Position numbers and translations under genes: made by a program. A DNA stretch of 47,313 nt, taken from positions 1-47,313 of the forward strand of contig MU386009.1 in assembly GCA_022497145.1 (NCBI GenBank). Direction: 5' to 3'. The notes below the pieces were generated by a model, which worked only from the letters and a program-made list of their open reading frames with translations, did not search any database and was not told the DNA's origin. This document shows, in pieces, positions 11,201 through 22,131 of this stretch. Position 1 is the first letter of the stretch. Every line of letters starts with the position of its first letter. Source of the stretch: Rostrohypoxylon terebratum (Eukaryota; Ascomycota; Sordariomycetes; Xylariales; Hypoxylaceae).

Positions 11201-11932
11201 TCACCTACGTCCCGGCAACCCAGGCACACCAACATACCGCTCCTCACGCTCCGTCAAGAACATAACCTGGACCCAGAACTCCTTCAAGTCCGCGTCCCAC
11301 CAAGTCCAGTACCTGTCGCCGGAGCGATCGATCTCCCTAGCCTGCAGCTTGAACCCGCACGTCTCGTACGGCTCCGCCGCCACCAGCATGTACTGGAAGT
11401 TCTTATCCGGCGGCTCCTCCACGCGCTGCTCGAACGCGCTCATGAACCGCACCTTGGGCGTCACCCCCTGCCCGATCTCCGGGTACTGCAGCTGGAACAG
11501 CAGGCCCTGCTGCCGCGTCACCTGGTCCCGTATCTTCGTGATCTTGTACCCCGGCCGCCCGATCTTCACGATGTTCCGACGCACCATGTTCGCGCCGAAC
11601 CCGGCGCCCACCACGCCCACGGGTAGCCCGGTATTCGGATCGACCTGTCCCTTCCCCTCCTTCTGTTCGCGGGCCGCGCGACGCGCTAAGTTGGTCTGGT
11701 GTTTCTTGCCCTGTGTGTGCGCGAGGTACGAGCCGTCATTCTGGTGCACGGTAAGGCAGAGTCGGCATTCGAACGAGCCGACGTGGTTCTTGAAGAAGTA
11801 GGGGTCCTTGTCCAGGTCGATTGTCTCGAGGGCGAGCTTGCGCAGACGTTCTCGTCGGTCCGCGTTCGTCGCGCTGTGCGAGGCCACGCCACCGCCGCCG
11901 AACTTGGAACCCGCGCGGTTCTGGTAATCCAT
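11201..11932 (-). CDS. SF3A2: Splicing factor 3A subunit 2 (SF3A2/SAP62/Prp11)
   Basis: Intronless gene of 243 residues. It begins MDYQNRAGSKFGGGGVAS, the highly conserved start of SF3A2. A matrin-type C2H2 zinc finger follows, with Cys56, Cys59, His72 and His78. The rest (GRPGYKITKIRD, YPEIGQG, RFMSAFEQRVE, WTWWDAD) matches the conserved family body through its end. Metazoan proteins carry a long proline-rich tail that is absent here, as usual in fungi. The protein is part of the SF3a complex of the U2 snRNP, in the nucleus, needed for branch-site recognition and prespliceosome assembly. G+C-rich coding use is typical of a conserved gene and differs from the AT-rich accessory genes to its left. 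Confidence 0.95.
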   Translation of the reverse strand: MDYQNRAGSKFGGGGVASHSATNADRRERLRKLALETIDLDKDPYFFKNHVGSFECRLCLTVHQNDGSYLAHTQGKKHQTNLARRAAREQKEGKGQVDPNTGLPVGVVGAGFGANMVRRNIVKIGRPGYKITKIRDQVTRQQGLLFQLQYPEIGQGVTPKVRFMSAFEQRVEEPPDKNFQYMLVAAEPYETCGFKLQAREIDRSGDRYWTWWDADLKEFWVQVMFLTEREERYVGVPGLPGRR

Positions 11933-12766
11933 GGTGGTCTATCGTTTCTTGTCTTTTTTATGCTGTGTCGTTGATGCAGTCAATTCGGTTGTTAAGTGAG
12001 ATGTATCTGATGTCGCGGAACTTTGTGCGAATAATTTGGGGGAAGTTGTTGATGTTAGATGTGTTTTAAGAAGAAATTGGACTCGGCAGTATTGTACGAC
12101 GATGGACGGTTGATCTTTGTAGCTTTAAAGATAAGATAAGCAGCTTCCAGCAGCTGGCGTCACCTGGCAGTTGCTAGCACCAAGGGGTGTAATTAAAGTT
12201 GTTGATTACGTAAAGCAGAAAATGCTTAGATAATCATTTACCCCTATTCAAAATTCTACAATAACTACAATAACTCAAGTCTAAAGAAACGGAAGCACAA
12301 GACTGTATTTAGATCGGGATCGGGGGTTCTCTAACTAATCTGCATTGCTCTATTGTACCACGCGCCAGAGGTTGCCGTTTTTCCAGGATGGCATGGCATT
12401 TGGTACTGCCGTCATCATAATTCTCGTAGCTAGTTAAGCATCCATCATTCTGCCTCCTGTACGTGGTGTGCTACGTAGCGAAAAACCATTGCAAAAAACA
12501 AAAAGCAAAACTGTTCTGGGGCGTTTTTACAGAGTGATATGTTATGAAGCGGACTATCGCGTCCTCTTCTCAAGATGCAGTGTGATGTTCTCTACACGAA
12601 ACTACCAAGTCTCGCAGAAGTGTTATGTAACGTGACCTGGAGGGAAATATTAGACGATTCGGGGGACATTAGCTAAATCCGGATTTGTAAAGGCTTGGAC
12701 TTTCGGGGCTTTTGTCGAGTCATCAAAGGTTGGGGTTGATTTCAGGGCTATGCGAAGCATGCACGA
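11933..12766. other. Upstream of SF3A2 and downstream of the COT1 kinase; no gene seen
   Basis: 834 bp containing the SF3A2 5' flank and the COT1 3' flank. No frame resembles a protein family. Presumably holds the SF3A2 promoter and the COT1 3' UTR. Confidence 0.55.
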
Positions 12767-14824
12767 TTAACGGAAGTTATTGTCAAACCGCTTAAACGTG
12801 TAGCCGATGAACGGCAAACTCATTTCGGGAGATTCCTCGGCCTGTTTGCCGGTCGCGATAGCTTGGTTCCGCAGGTTGGTGGCATTATCGGTTTGGTCGA
12901 TTTCATCGGTGGGGAAATAAGTAGTATCAGTAGCAGATTGCAGGCGCGGTTCGAACGGAGCCCGAATACGACGGAGACTATCGAATTCGACACCGCGGAA
13001 GAATGCATGACTTTTGATCTCTTGCGCCCCACCCCGTCCGAGTCGCACTTCGGTGTTGCAGATGAGACTGAAGTTATGTTAGTGAGTGCAAAATTAGTTT
13101 GTGCTAGCAAACTTACCTCCGGATCAGGTGTTCGGCTTCGGCTCCTAGGGTAATGTCATCGGGGAAGTAAAGCGACTGGCGCCAGTTGACGATCTTCCTG
13201 TACGTGTCGTGACTGTCCTCGGCACAGAATGGGGGCCACCCGACGAGGCACTCGAACATAATGGTACCCAGAGACCACCAGTCGCAATCGAATGTGTATC
13301 CATGTCCGGTGAAGATCTCGGGCGCAATATAATCGGGCGTTCCTACAGTAGAGTACGCCATCAAGCGACGAGACTTCCTCCAGTCATTGATCTGGGAACG
13401 ATTGCTGACCGTAAGATTAATCTGGTCTAGCGCAACGGAGTTCCGGTCCTTCGGACGACTAGACTTGCCCTGCAGAAGCTGTTGGTAGTAATTGTTGTCA
13501 TGGAGCTTGTGAAATCCAGTAGAAAGGCCGAAGTCCGTAAGCTTCACGTGGCCACCTCGGTCAAGAAGAATATTGTCGGGCTTGATGTCACTACACATCG
13601 ATTAGTCAGAATTTCATGTTCGGGAAGTTTTGAATACATACCGATGGATGAATCCCAGCTTGTGCACTGCTTCAATAGCCAACACGATTTCTGCAATATA
13701 GAATCGTGTTATATCCTCCGAGAAGATCTCGTACTTAATGAGCATGGTCATTAGATCGCCTCCCGGGAGGAACTCCATAAGCATGTATAAGAAGTTCGCA
13801 TCCTGAAAAGTGGTGTACAGTTTCACGACCCAGGGGCTGTCAGATTCGGCCAGGATATCTCTTTCGGCCCGAACGTGAGCCAATTGATCCTTCTTGAACA
13901 TTTCCGTCTTGATAAGGGACTTCATAGCGTAAACCTGGCCGTCGGCTTTCTTCTGGACCAACTTGACTTCTCCAAAGGCGCCCTTTCCAATAATCTTAAC
14001 GGTGTTGTAGTTCTCCGGCTTGTCTTTGGTACGCAGGAATCGCAGGTAGCGTGCTTCTTTCTTGCCGCCGTTCTGCCAGATCTGCTCTCGTCTGGGCGCA
14101 GACTGGTTCGGGTCTTGGAGCTTCTGCTCCATCTCGCTCTGTCTGTTCGCGGCTTACGCATTAGTAAAGGTTCTGATATGCTAACAGGTGCTATCGTTGA
14201 CGAAATGACCTACCTTAGATTGCGCTCACGAGCCCGCTTCACGCTATCCTTGAAGAAATCAGCAGCCAATTGAGAGCACTTCTTCTGGTTGTTGTTGGCA
14301 TTGAGGCCATATTTCTCTGGGTTTCGCTCCGGGGCGGGTTGGAAGTCGGTCGAACGAGACCCAGCAGCGGTAGGCATGGGAGGGTGTTGTTGGTAGTTGT
14401 AAGCAGGCTGTTGACCAGATGAACCGGCAGTTCGGGGTCGCTGGCCTGGCGAAGGTCCCCGAGACCCGTAAGCATTTGCACGCGCTGCACTTCCTAGGTT
14501 CTGGTGAGAGAATTGATGGGCGAGTCCGACATTGGGATCATTAGTCCCCGGCGTGTTAGACCTAGGCTGGTAACCACCTGAACCGCCAGCATAGTCGGAA
14601 GGACCTTGGTATTGATTGGGCGCGAAGTAGTTGTTGGAAGGAGTGTAACCGCCAGCATACTGCTGCGCAGCCTGAGCTTGCTGAGCTGCAAGGTGCTGTT
14701 GGGAAGGTGCCGGAAAAACAGGTTGAGGGAAGGTCGAGGGTGTGGTAGGGTATTGTCGGTCGGTCGGGGCGAGCCGTTCATTATTATTCCCGAAGTTAAG
14801 ATAGAGGCGGTTGTTAGGATCCAT
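12767..14824 (-). CDS. cot-1: NDR/LATS-family Ser/Thr kinase, COT1 orthologue
   Basis: Four exons on the minus strand: 14214..14824, 13642..14142, 13117..13590, 12767..13067; introns of 71, 51 and 49 nt; 628 residues, the usual COT1 length. The first 200 residues are low-complexity, rich in Gln, Ala, Pro and Gly. The kinase domain has the loop GKGAFGEV, Lys278 in YAMK, HRDIKPDN with Asp372, DFG with Asp390, a long NDR-type insertion, then Ser451 in the activation segment YSTVGTPDYIAPE. The C-terminal hydrophobic motif FIGYTFKRF carries Thr619, the site phosphorylated in NDR kinases by germinal-centre kinases. The N-terminal RQSEMEQKL helix region is where MOB2 binds in this family. In Neurospora, COT1 controls polar tip growth and branching. 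Long 5' flank shared with TIM54. Confidence 0.96.
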
Positions 14825-16928
14825 TGTGCTCGCAAATACACGGTTACTTGCTTAAGAATGTTTGTCGAAGGGATGTTTGGGCCTTGTCGAGGTTCACGAC
14901 GTACGGGTTAGGGTATGATGGAGTGGGTGAAGTTGTGCTTGTAATTCTATCGAGTCGGAGACGTTGGCAAATATTGGGGGACGGGACCGTGATTGTCTTT
15001 TCGTCTTATCCAACCAGATACTTGACACGGCAATGCCACGTTTGGATTTCGTTGTATGTGTGAGTATATGTGTGAGTACTACCGAGGCCTCGAGATGTAG
15101 GACGGTCGATGATGAATTGTGGAAGGGAATAAGTATCAAAGTGTCAAAATATAATGTCGAGGTGTTCTAGTGTTTGCGTGTTAACGAGGAATAGAAGCTC
15201 CCGGTTGGATTTTCGATCCGTAACGGTCTTTTTGGCACGCGATGTTGCGCTGCCGTGATAGAGGGGTGGGTTGATTTCCACACCAAGGTATCGTTTTATC
15301 TTCCTTTCTTTCGCATCGAGGTTGACCTTGGTTGACCTTGACGATTGATAGATGATAGATTAGAATGTGAAAAAAAGGTCAAGGTGGAATTGTTGTTTTT
15401 CTTTAGCTTTAGCTTTTGCCTTTAACCTTGGTCGAAACGGCGGTAGGAAGGTTAGAGGGGGAACAATAGAGAATTATATGATGGGAAGGTGTACAGCACT
15501 ACGATGGATCCCAACTTTCCAATGGATAAAATTGTTACTGGTTGAGGTGATTCAAACCAGGTGATTAGGGCGATTAGTGGATGCGACGAAGCCCCTGAAA
15601 ACACTCGTTAGCACGTTAGCAGTCCAACTGGCACAGTCCAACCACCTGGGGACTCGCTGGGTCCCGCCGGGGAGGGGCACTGTCAGGGACGCTATAGACT
15701 AGGAGATTAACTACTTTAGGGTTAGTATGCCAAGACTACGGGCGCTCCCTTGTTCAGGGTCAATTGGTGCATCGTTTGTTCCCTAAGCCCCTAAGCTATG
15801 GCCATGCGCATAACTTATGCATAATGATGGATATTTATGCGAGTAGCCGCGATGCCCTGTCCTTCACCCCTTCCCTTAGTGCTGTATTATAAGGCTCTTT
15901 GCATGCCCAGGTGTTGACCGCATCATCCAACCCCCAAGACGAACTCTCTTCCGAAGCATATCGACCCATTTCTCAACTTTCCCAAGTTGCTCTGCAGGTT
16001 TGAGATGCAGACCTACCTTAAACCAACGACACGAATACCTATCAATATCTACATCACCCGTCCTTGTGAAGGTTACTTGTTACGCATGAGGCGCGTTACA
16101 CATCACAGAATTGCTAACAATGCATGTGACAACATGATGTCCAATGTCCATCGATGCCAGGTACTAGGCTGCTAGGCCACTTACATACATGAATAATGAA
16201 GCTCAGACTCAATACATAGTACTACTAGGGTGCCGGCCTCCTGGACACTTGTCCTCAACATGTACTCTGTAAAAATATCCAAATCCATGGGTTGATTTCA
16301 ATTACCTAATCCCCAAGAATAAAACGGTGAAGACTTATCAAAGTTGGAGCGTGGTCAATTGGAAGCGTCCCTTGGTCTATTATATCACAGAACCCAAAGC
16401 GACAATCCAGAAAGCTTCGTGCAACTACACTAATAATACTACCTAGTAGGTAATGTATTAGAACCATTCTTTTTAGCATGTCAATTCGAGACGGCGGCAA
16501 CTTCCATCTGAGAAAGTTACCTAATTAACCTTGGATAGCTCAAGCTTGGGTCAAGTTTGGGTTCGGGTTCATGGAACATGCCTTGTAACTGCATGTATTC
16601 AGTTAACCACGAAATGGGATTGGGTTGGGACGCCCTGGGACGCGCTGATTGGACCAAGACAACCCGAATGGGTAAACCACGAAGCTAAAATGTGGGGTTC
16701 ACCGATAGGATCTACATAGATCCGGACCGTCGAAATTTTGTTATCGGGTGGATTATCTCGTCCCTCACCAATTCAATTGAAGACTGACGCAACTGCGAAG
16801 TCCGAGGTTGCAACCAAGATTCCGTATTGGAATTCTTGTGGAACTACCGACATCCAGGTGAATCCTGTGATTTTCACGAGCACCTTAGAATAGGATTCTG
16901 CTAGATAATACTCCAGTGGCAATTTAAT
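14825..16928. other. Divergent 2.1-kb region of COT1 and TIM54
   Basis: Holds both 5' flanks. A direct duplication of a 10-mer occurs at 15321-15340. Several short open frames lack protein-like composition. A long COT1 leader is plausible, as known for NDR kinases of filamentous fungi, but no transcript evidence is visible. Confidence 0.5.
15321..15340. repeat. Exact tandem duplication of GTTGACCTTG
   Basis: Two perfect adjacent copies of the 10-mer, about 500 bp upstream of the COT1 start codon. Could be a paired factor site or chance duplication. Confidence 0.5.
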
Positions 16929-18275
16929 ATGGCAGATCCGACACCACCCCCGGGTCAAGCAGCTGCGCCTGCGCCTGCGCCAGCTGCAGCGAGCTCCGGA
17001 GCAACGTACAAGGCTGCCACTCCTAACCCGGCCTTTCGCATGATGGGCATTCCGTACCTACCTAAGAAGCTACCTTCCCGTAACTGGATGATCTTCTTCG
17101 CTATCACCGGTTCTTTCTCCGCCGCCGTAATATATGACAAGCGCGAGAAGAAGCGCGCAACCGCTCGATGGGCCAAGGCAGTCTCCCACCTTGCGCGCGA
17201 ACCCATCTCCGACCCTACACAACTACCCCGAAAACTCACCATCTTTCTCGAAAGCCCCCCTGGCGACGGTCTCCGCGTTGCGCAGGACCACTTTACTGAA
17301 TACGTAAAACCTATATTAGCGACGTCGGGATTGGATTGGGAGTTTGTCCAAGGAAGACAACAGGGAGACATAAGAGCGGCCGTAGCCGAGCGGATAAGAA
17401 GGGCGAGGGATCCAAAAGCAGTAGCGGAAACCAAGGACGAGATTATAGAAGACGTAAGAAAAAGGAACAACACGCCTCAATGGCATGGTGCCAGAGGCGA
17501 CATCGTCATCGGACGACACACGTGGAAGGAGTACGTCCGAGGTTTACATGAAGGCTGGCTAGGACCCCTCACCCCACCAGCAGAACCGGAGCGGGAGCCG
17601 GCAATCAAGAAAGTTGAAGGCGAAGGAACATCCGAAGGAAGCGAGGGAGAGAAGCAAGAACCGAAACCCGAAGAGAAGCCGGAGCAAAAACCGGAAAGGC
17701 CCCCACAACCACCTCCGTACAATACCACAAACGACTACCCCACTTCCCCCTTACCCTTGCTCATCCCGGCCGAGTTCTCACCATCATCCCCCATACCATT
17801 TCCTCACGTCCTCGGCTTCTCTAATACGTTGATCCGATTACGGCGATTCCTCAACCGTCGGTATCTAGCTGATGATATAGGCCGGGAAGTCGCGGCTGCT
17901 TGTCTAGCTGCGGCACGTGAGTACCGCGAGGATGCGGACCTTACTCAGTCTGAGCAACAAATCGTTCTCGACCACGAGGAGAAGGACTGGGTCAAGTCCG
18001 TGTGGAGTGACGAGAAGCCCAAGGGAGATGATAAGGACACCGCCGCCTCCCCCACACCTCCCAAAGAGAAGATATGGGCAAGTCCCATAGTCCTGGACCC
18101 ACGGATTGCAATGCGCATGCGGCGCTTCGAGATCCGACCCGAAGAACTAGCCCGCGCCAAGGAGATAGTCGTTCCAGAAGAGGAAGTAGAAGGTTTCTTC
18201 AAGGGCAGCATCCGAAGCCTCTACCGCTGGGCTATCTCGAAACCGGAGCCCAATCCGTCGTGGCCGGACGAATGA
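16929..18275 (+). CDS. TIM54: Mitochondrial inner-membrane translocase subunit Tim54
   Basis: Single exon, 448 residues. A Pro/Ala-rich N-terminus leads to the family signature NPAFRMMGIPYLPKKLPSRN and one membrane segment at about residues 52-69, followed by basic residues. The following domain contains LTIFLESPPGDGL, a long charged region, and IVIGRHTWKEYVRGLHEGWL, all matching fungal Tim54. Residues around 220-260 are Glu/Lys/Pro-rich and disordered. Tim54 is part of the TIM22 complex, which inserts carrier proteins into the inner membrane; most of the protein faces the intermembrane space. The ATG at 16929 directly precedes the conserved start region and has no in-frame competitor. Divergent from the COT1 gene. 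Confidence 0.95.
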   Translation: MADPTPPPGQAAAPAPAPAAASSGATYKAATPNPAFRMMGIPYLPKKLPSRNWMIFFAITGSFSAAVIYDKREKKRATARWAKAVSHLAREPISDPTQLPRKLTIFLESPPGDGLRVAQDHFTEYVKPILATSGLDWEFVQGRQQGDIRAAVAERIRRARDPKAVAETKDEIIEDVRKRNNTPQWHGARGDIVIGRHTWKEYVRGLHEGWLGPLTPPAEPEREPAIKKVEGEGTSEGSEGEKQEPKPEEKPEQKPERPPQPPPYNTTNDYPTSPLPLLIPAEFSPSSPIPFPHVLGFSNTLIRLRRFLNRRYLADDIGREVAAACLAAAREYREDADLTQSEQQIVLDHEEKDWVKSVWSDEKPKGDDKDTAASPTPPKEKIWASPIVLDPRIAMRMRRFEIRPEELARAKEIVVPEEEVEGFFKGSIRSLYRWAISKPEPNPSWPDE

Positions 18276-18905
18276 TTCGGACCATTAGGTAAACTTGAGC
18301 ATCCGAGTGTAAAGTGTAACATTATACTTAGAAGGATAGACACGACGTTGCATTTCCGGTTTCCGGTCGGCATACAAGTAGTGCCTGTACAACACATTAC
18401 AACGCAGGGGTCATAGAGCGTTGGTACATAGGAGCTGGCGACAACGCAGAATATGTGTGATACTGATTCACGAAGTCATTGATGACGACTTTGTGACAAA
18501 CATCTGCTAAAAATTAATCACAACTCTATATTCAGAGCTTGACTTTGATGTACTCTTCTTATCTGTCCACTGCTATGATTTGGGATGGGCGGCACGTGTT
18601 TCGTTGAAACTTCGCCTTGGTGTGACTTGTAGGGCTTGTCAGTTGCGTGGGTTCCCATGCCAACTTCCTGTGATATTCAGCAGGGACTCAAGCTTTAGTG
18701 CAACTTACACAACTAACATTCCAAAACCACACACCACGGCTTTAGTTGTTGATGATAGCCATCGATTTCCTGTGTTTGGGATATCAGACAATGTAGCCTT
18801 GATCCCAGACCGCGAGTGACATCAAAGCGTTGGAGGTTTCGGTAAATGGTGGGCTCGTCCAATATGCATGTACTAGATGTGAATTTCGGGACAAGACAAC
18901 CAAAC
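18276..18905. other. Convergent intergenic region, no gene seen
   Basis: 630 bp between the TIM54 stop and the FAM192A-like stop. Expected to contain two 3' UTRs. No coding or repeat structure recognised. Confidence 0.55.
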
Positions 18906-19829
18906 TCAATCATCATCGTCATCTGAACCATAATCGACCAAACTTACTAAGCTAGGCTTAGCTTTTTCCGGGATTGGTTTCGGCGCCGGAGCTTTAGTCT
19001 GATCGGTCGCTGCTGGAGCCTTTGACTTATCATCTGTATCCGTAGCCAGCGTAGTTTTCGTCCTTCCTTCATCCCGCTTCTTTTCCGTTTCCGCTACAGC
19101 GGCCACCTTGGAATCCCTCTCATTGACACTCACCCTCCTCTTCACGCCCTTGACAATACTCTTACTCTCCTTATCCCGCTTCCGCTTCTTACCCGCGCCG
19201 CTCCAGAAAACCGGGTCTTCGATAGCGACATCTTCAATCTTAGCATCTTCCACAATTTCCCCCTCGCCCACCTCACCGCCCGCAGCCTCCGAAGCACCAG
19301 AAGCGCCCATCTTCTGCGCCTCCCTAAACCTCGCCAACCTCTCCTCCGTCTCGCGCTTGACCCTCTCCTCCTCCTCCCTCCTCTTCTCCTGCACGTCGTC
19401 CAAGAACTCGATCTCGTCGTCGTCCAGGGCGCGGAACTGGTTCCGGATCCGGTTCTGCTCCTCGAAAGCCGCCTGCTTCGCCGCTGTTGTCGCGAAAGAA
19501 AAAAAAACCGTATTAGCACCGCGCGCCTCGCCGATCAACTCGAGAAGTAATAGCAGACTAGACTTACCCTTGTTGGCCTGCAGAACATCGTACAAGCTCC
19601 TCTCCCCACCCGCGCCGCCCTCGACCTGCGCGCGACGCGCCTCCTCGCGACGCCTACGCTCGGCTTCCAGATCGCGCTGCACAGCCTCCCACTCCGTGAC
19701 CTTCTTCTCCTCGCCCCATTGCGCGGCCTCCTGTTTCGCCGTCGTCGCGAGCGGCGAGGGTTGCTTCGGCGCGGGTTCGGTCTGGTCGGTGCCGGCGATC
19801 GTGCCTCCCGAGACGAATCGCGACGTCAT
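18906..19829 (-). CDS. FAM192A/NIP30 (PSME3IP1-like) domain protein
   Basis: Two exons, 19568..19829 and 18906..19483, separated by an 84-nt intron (GTAAGT donor, CAACAG acceptor); 279 residues. The N-terminal domain has MTSRFVSGGTI, SLYDVLQANKAAKQAAFEEQ and FRALDDDEIEFLDDV, the defining signatures of the FAM192A/NIP30 family. The remainder is a charged coiled coil (EEEERVKRETEERLARF) and a Lys-rich tail ending in DYGSDDDDD. Mammalian PSME3IP1 binds the nuclear proteasome activator PA28gamma; the yeast relative Fyv6 acts in splicing. I chose the ATG at 19827-19829 because it opens the conserved domain; the frame is also open upstream. The intron length is a multiple of three and has no stop, so retention would add 28 residues. 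Confidence 0.9.
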   Translation of the reverse strand: MTSRFVSGGTIAGTDQTEPAPKQPSPLATTAKQEAAQWGEEKKVTEWEAVQRDLEAERRRREEARRAQVEGGAGGERSLYDVLQANKGKSSLLLLLELIGEARGANTVFFSFATTAAKQAAFEEQNRIRNQFRALDDDEIEFLDDVQEKRREEEERVKRETEERLARFREAQKMGASGASEAAGGEVGEGEIVEDAKIEDVAIEDPVFWSGAGKKRKRDKESKSIVKGVKRRVSVNERDSKVAAVAETEKKRDEGRTKTTLATDTDDKSKAPAATDQTKAPAPKPIPEKAKPSLVSLVDYGSDDDDD

Positions 19830-22131
19830 TGCCTCTTCTAGGTCGCGCTGATCAAATCTTGGAGAGTTCCGACAGCTGAGAAGATCAATCGGGATAAGGA
19901 AAAAAAATCCCCAGTTGTAGGTTCGCAATACCAAAAGTTGAAAGCATTGGGAAGTAAGATGTCGAAGCGATTCTCTAAACCGAGGTACTAAGTACCTACG
20001 TACCTCCAAGCCTGAGCCATGCGTTTATCGATAAGCTCGTCGCGCTGAGCACCTGGCAGCAGCTCTCGCCAGTCAGCTAAACGAAGTTTATTTCAATTTA
20101 CAAAGTTTATCACAAGCTTATTGAAGACGTACTTCAAGACATAGGTCGGGGTCGGAATAGTTCAAATAAGTATTAGGCTCTACAGTTCTGTCCTAAATCA
20201 CGTCATCGCTATAAGAAATCTACATGACTCAAAATTATCGAATAATAGACTCATGCTGCTCATGATAGGTAATAATCCCTAGGGCCTACCTAGCTAAAGC
20301 TGAGATATCCACCCAGATGGAGTCAAACAAAGCTCCTAAAAAACAAGCGAGCCACACACAAGAGCCGTCGTACTTCCTAATAGCTAACATCTCCCACCCG
20401 GACATCCACACCGTCACACATCACACATAACAAAAATATTAGCTCAAAAAAAACATTTCAAATCTTCTGAAGTTTGCACAGTTTAATATTTTTAATCTAG
20501 GTTTATCGGTTATATGTAGCAACAAGCCAGAAGAGAACCTCATCGGGCTGTCAGTCGTGTCGTCCGTGTATGCTGTAGGACAGACGCGACCATGCAAACT
20601 TCAGACAGCCAAAACACCCCCGTTTATGTGGCTATGCGGGCGAATTTGTTCGCGAAAAGATCACCTTCCCCTTCCCACACCTTCCTCCTAGCCCCAAAGC
20701 CGCTGAATCCGTAACCCCAACCTAGCCCTTTGCCTGGGTGGTAGTCATGGCCCTCGTGAAAGAAACTCAAGTGGAAACGACCCATTTTTAGGAGCCAAGA
20801 ACAGTAAAAGAAGAATAAACCTCCCAGCACTTATTAAGGCCTGTGCCTCGAAATGACCAAACGAACTTTTCTTTCTTTCCCTTGTACATCCAAATACCAC
20901 CGCCAAATAGTACCATAGCCTGACCGTTATTGATGAGTGGGTTGGCGATGGGCAACAAGGACGAAGACAAGAGTCCGTGGCATAAGGTGGAAGAGATCAG
21001 GGCATGTATTCCCTCTCATTCGCACCAATCTAGAAGTAGAAACTCGAATGTTGCAAATGCAAAACGAACCCAATTTTTTCATCCCATTCCAAAGATCCTG
21101 CCACCAGTGTGGTGCAGGTGCCGATTTTCTGTATTGTCAACCAAAAAGAGAAGGAAACCCAATGGCCATATCGAGTGAGCCCCGAAAACGTATTTTGAAG
21201 ACCGCGGCTAATCTGTGAACCTTGTGAGGAACGTATTGCCGAAGCCGTCTAGAATGAGACCGCCCGAAACTAGACGAGCTGATAGTGTCGTGCCAGCGTC
21301 GAGTGGAGGATCGTGAATCGAATAAACGTAAAAATCGTGAGGGGATCGTGGAAAGTGCAAAAACGACAAACCCATTCCTACCCCATACGTGTCGCGAGTT
21401 GAGACGTATGGCGAAAGGGAGGGAAGAAATCGGCAGCCGACTATAAAGAGCGGTGACGGGTGATACAGAGATAGTGAGATCTATCATTGGTGGTGGAATA
21501 GACTCGTAGTATAGGTTGAGCGACTGGACGACAAGGATGTCTGGATTGTCCATCTCTTACTTTTTCTTTAAAAACGCCCAATGTAGCCTTGACTTTTTTG
21601 CCGCCGTCGCTGTAAATATGCGAATCCGAATAAAATGCCATATTCTATTGCAAATAGAAGAACACCGAACCAACCCAGAAAAAAACAAATCCAAAAAACG
21701 CCACTATAATTACCGATGCGGAAAAGTCGTAAGAACAAAGGAAGTATCGCCTCACAGGGTAGAAATAACTACTAGACACGAGGTAGGGTGAGTGACTTTG
21801 ACATCTTGGCAAGTCAAATCTCTTCCGAAGCGCTCGTCCCAACGGGTATTGTACCAAGTCAAGACTCGGTAAAATAAGATCGACCAGCCAAACCGGAACC
21901 CCAATAATTCCCCCCCGTTCCAGTAGTTTGTATCTTCTGCCTATGGCTCGGAAACTCCAGGGGTATCTGAACTGCAAATTTATGTGCCTAACCATGCCGA
22001 GAACGATGTCGGAGTAGACATTAGATGAAGTATTCCCAAATCATAAACGCGGCCTAGTTTTACACTCGGGCCATCCAAACTCGGATCGATGATAAAAAAA
22101 AAGAAAATGTGTCGTCATAATAAAGTTGGGT
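19830..22131. other. 2.3-kb intergenic region, no convincing gene
   Basis: Between the FAM192A-like start and the cyclin stop. Frames up to 138 codons occur (21137-21553, minus), but they lack family resemblance and have unbiased composition. Purine-rich and AT-rich tracts (around 20440 and 22090) suggest UTR sequence. Confidence 0.45.

Noticed and set aside
19108..19851. 247-codon open frame on the plus strand
   Set aside because: Ser/Leu-rich antisense image of the charged FAM192A-like protein; no independent support.
21137..21553. 138-codon open frame on the minus strand
   Set aside because: No resemblance to any family, no splice partners, composition typical of chance.
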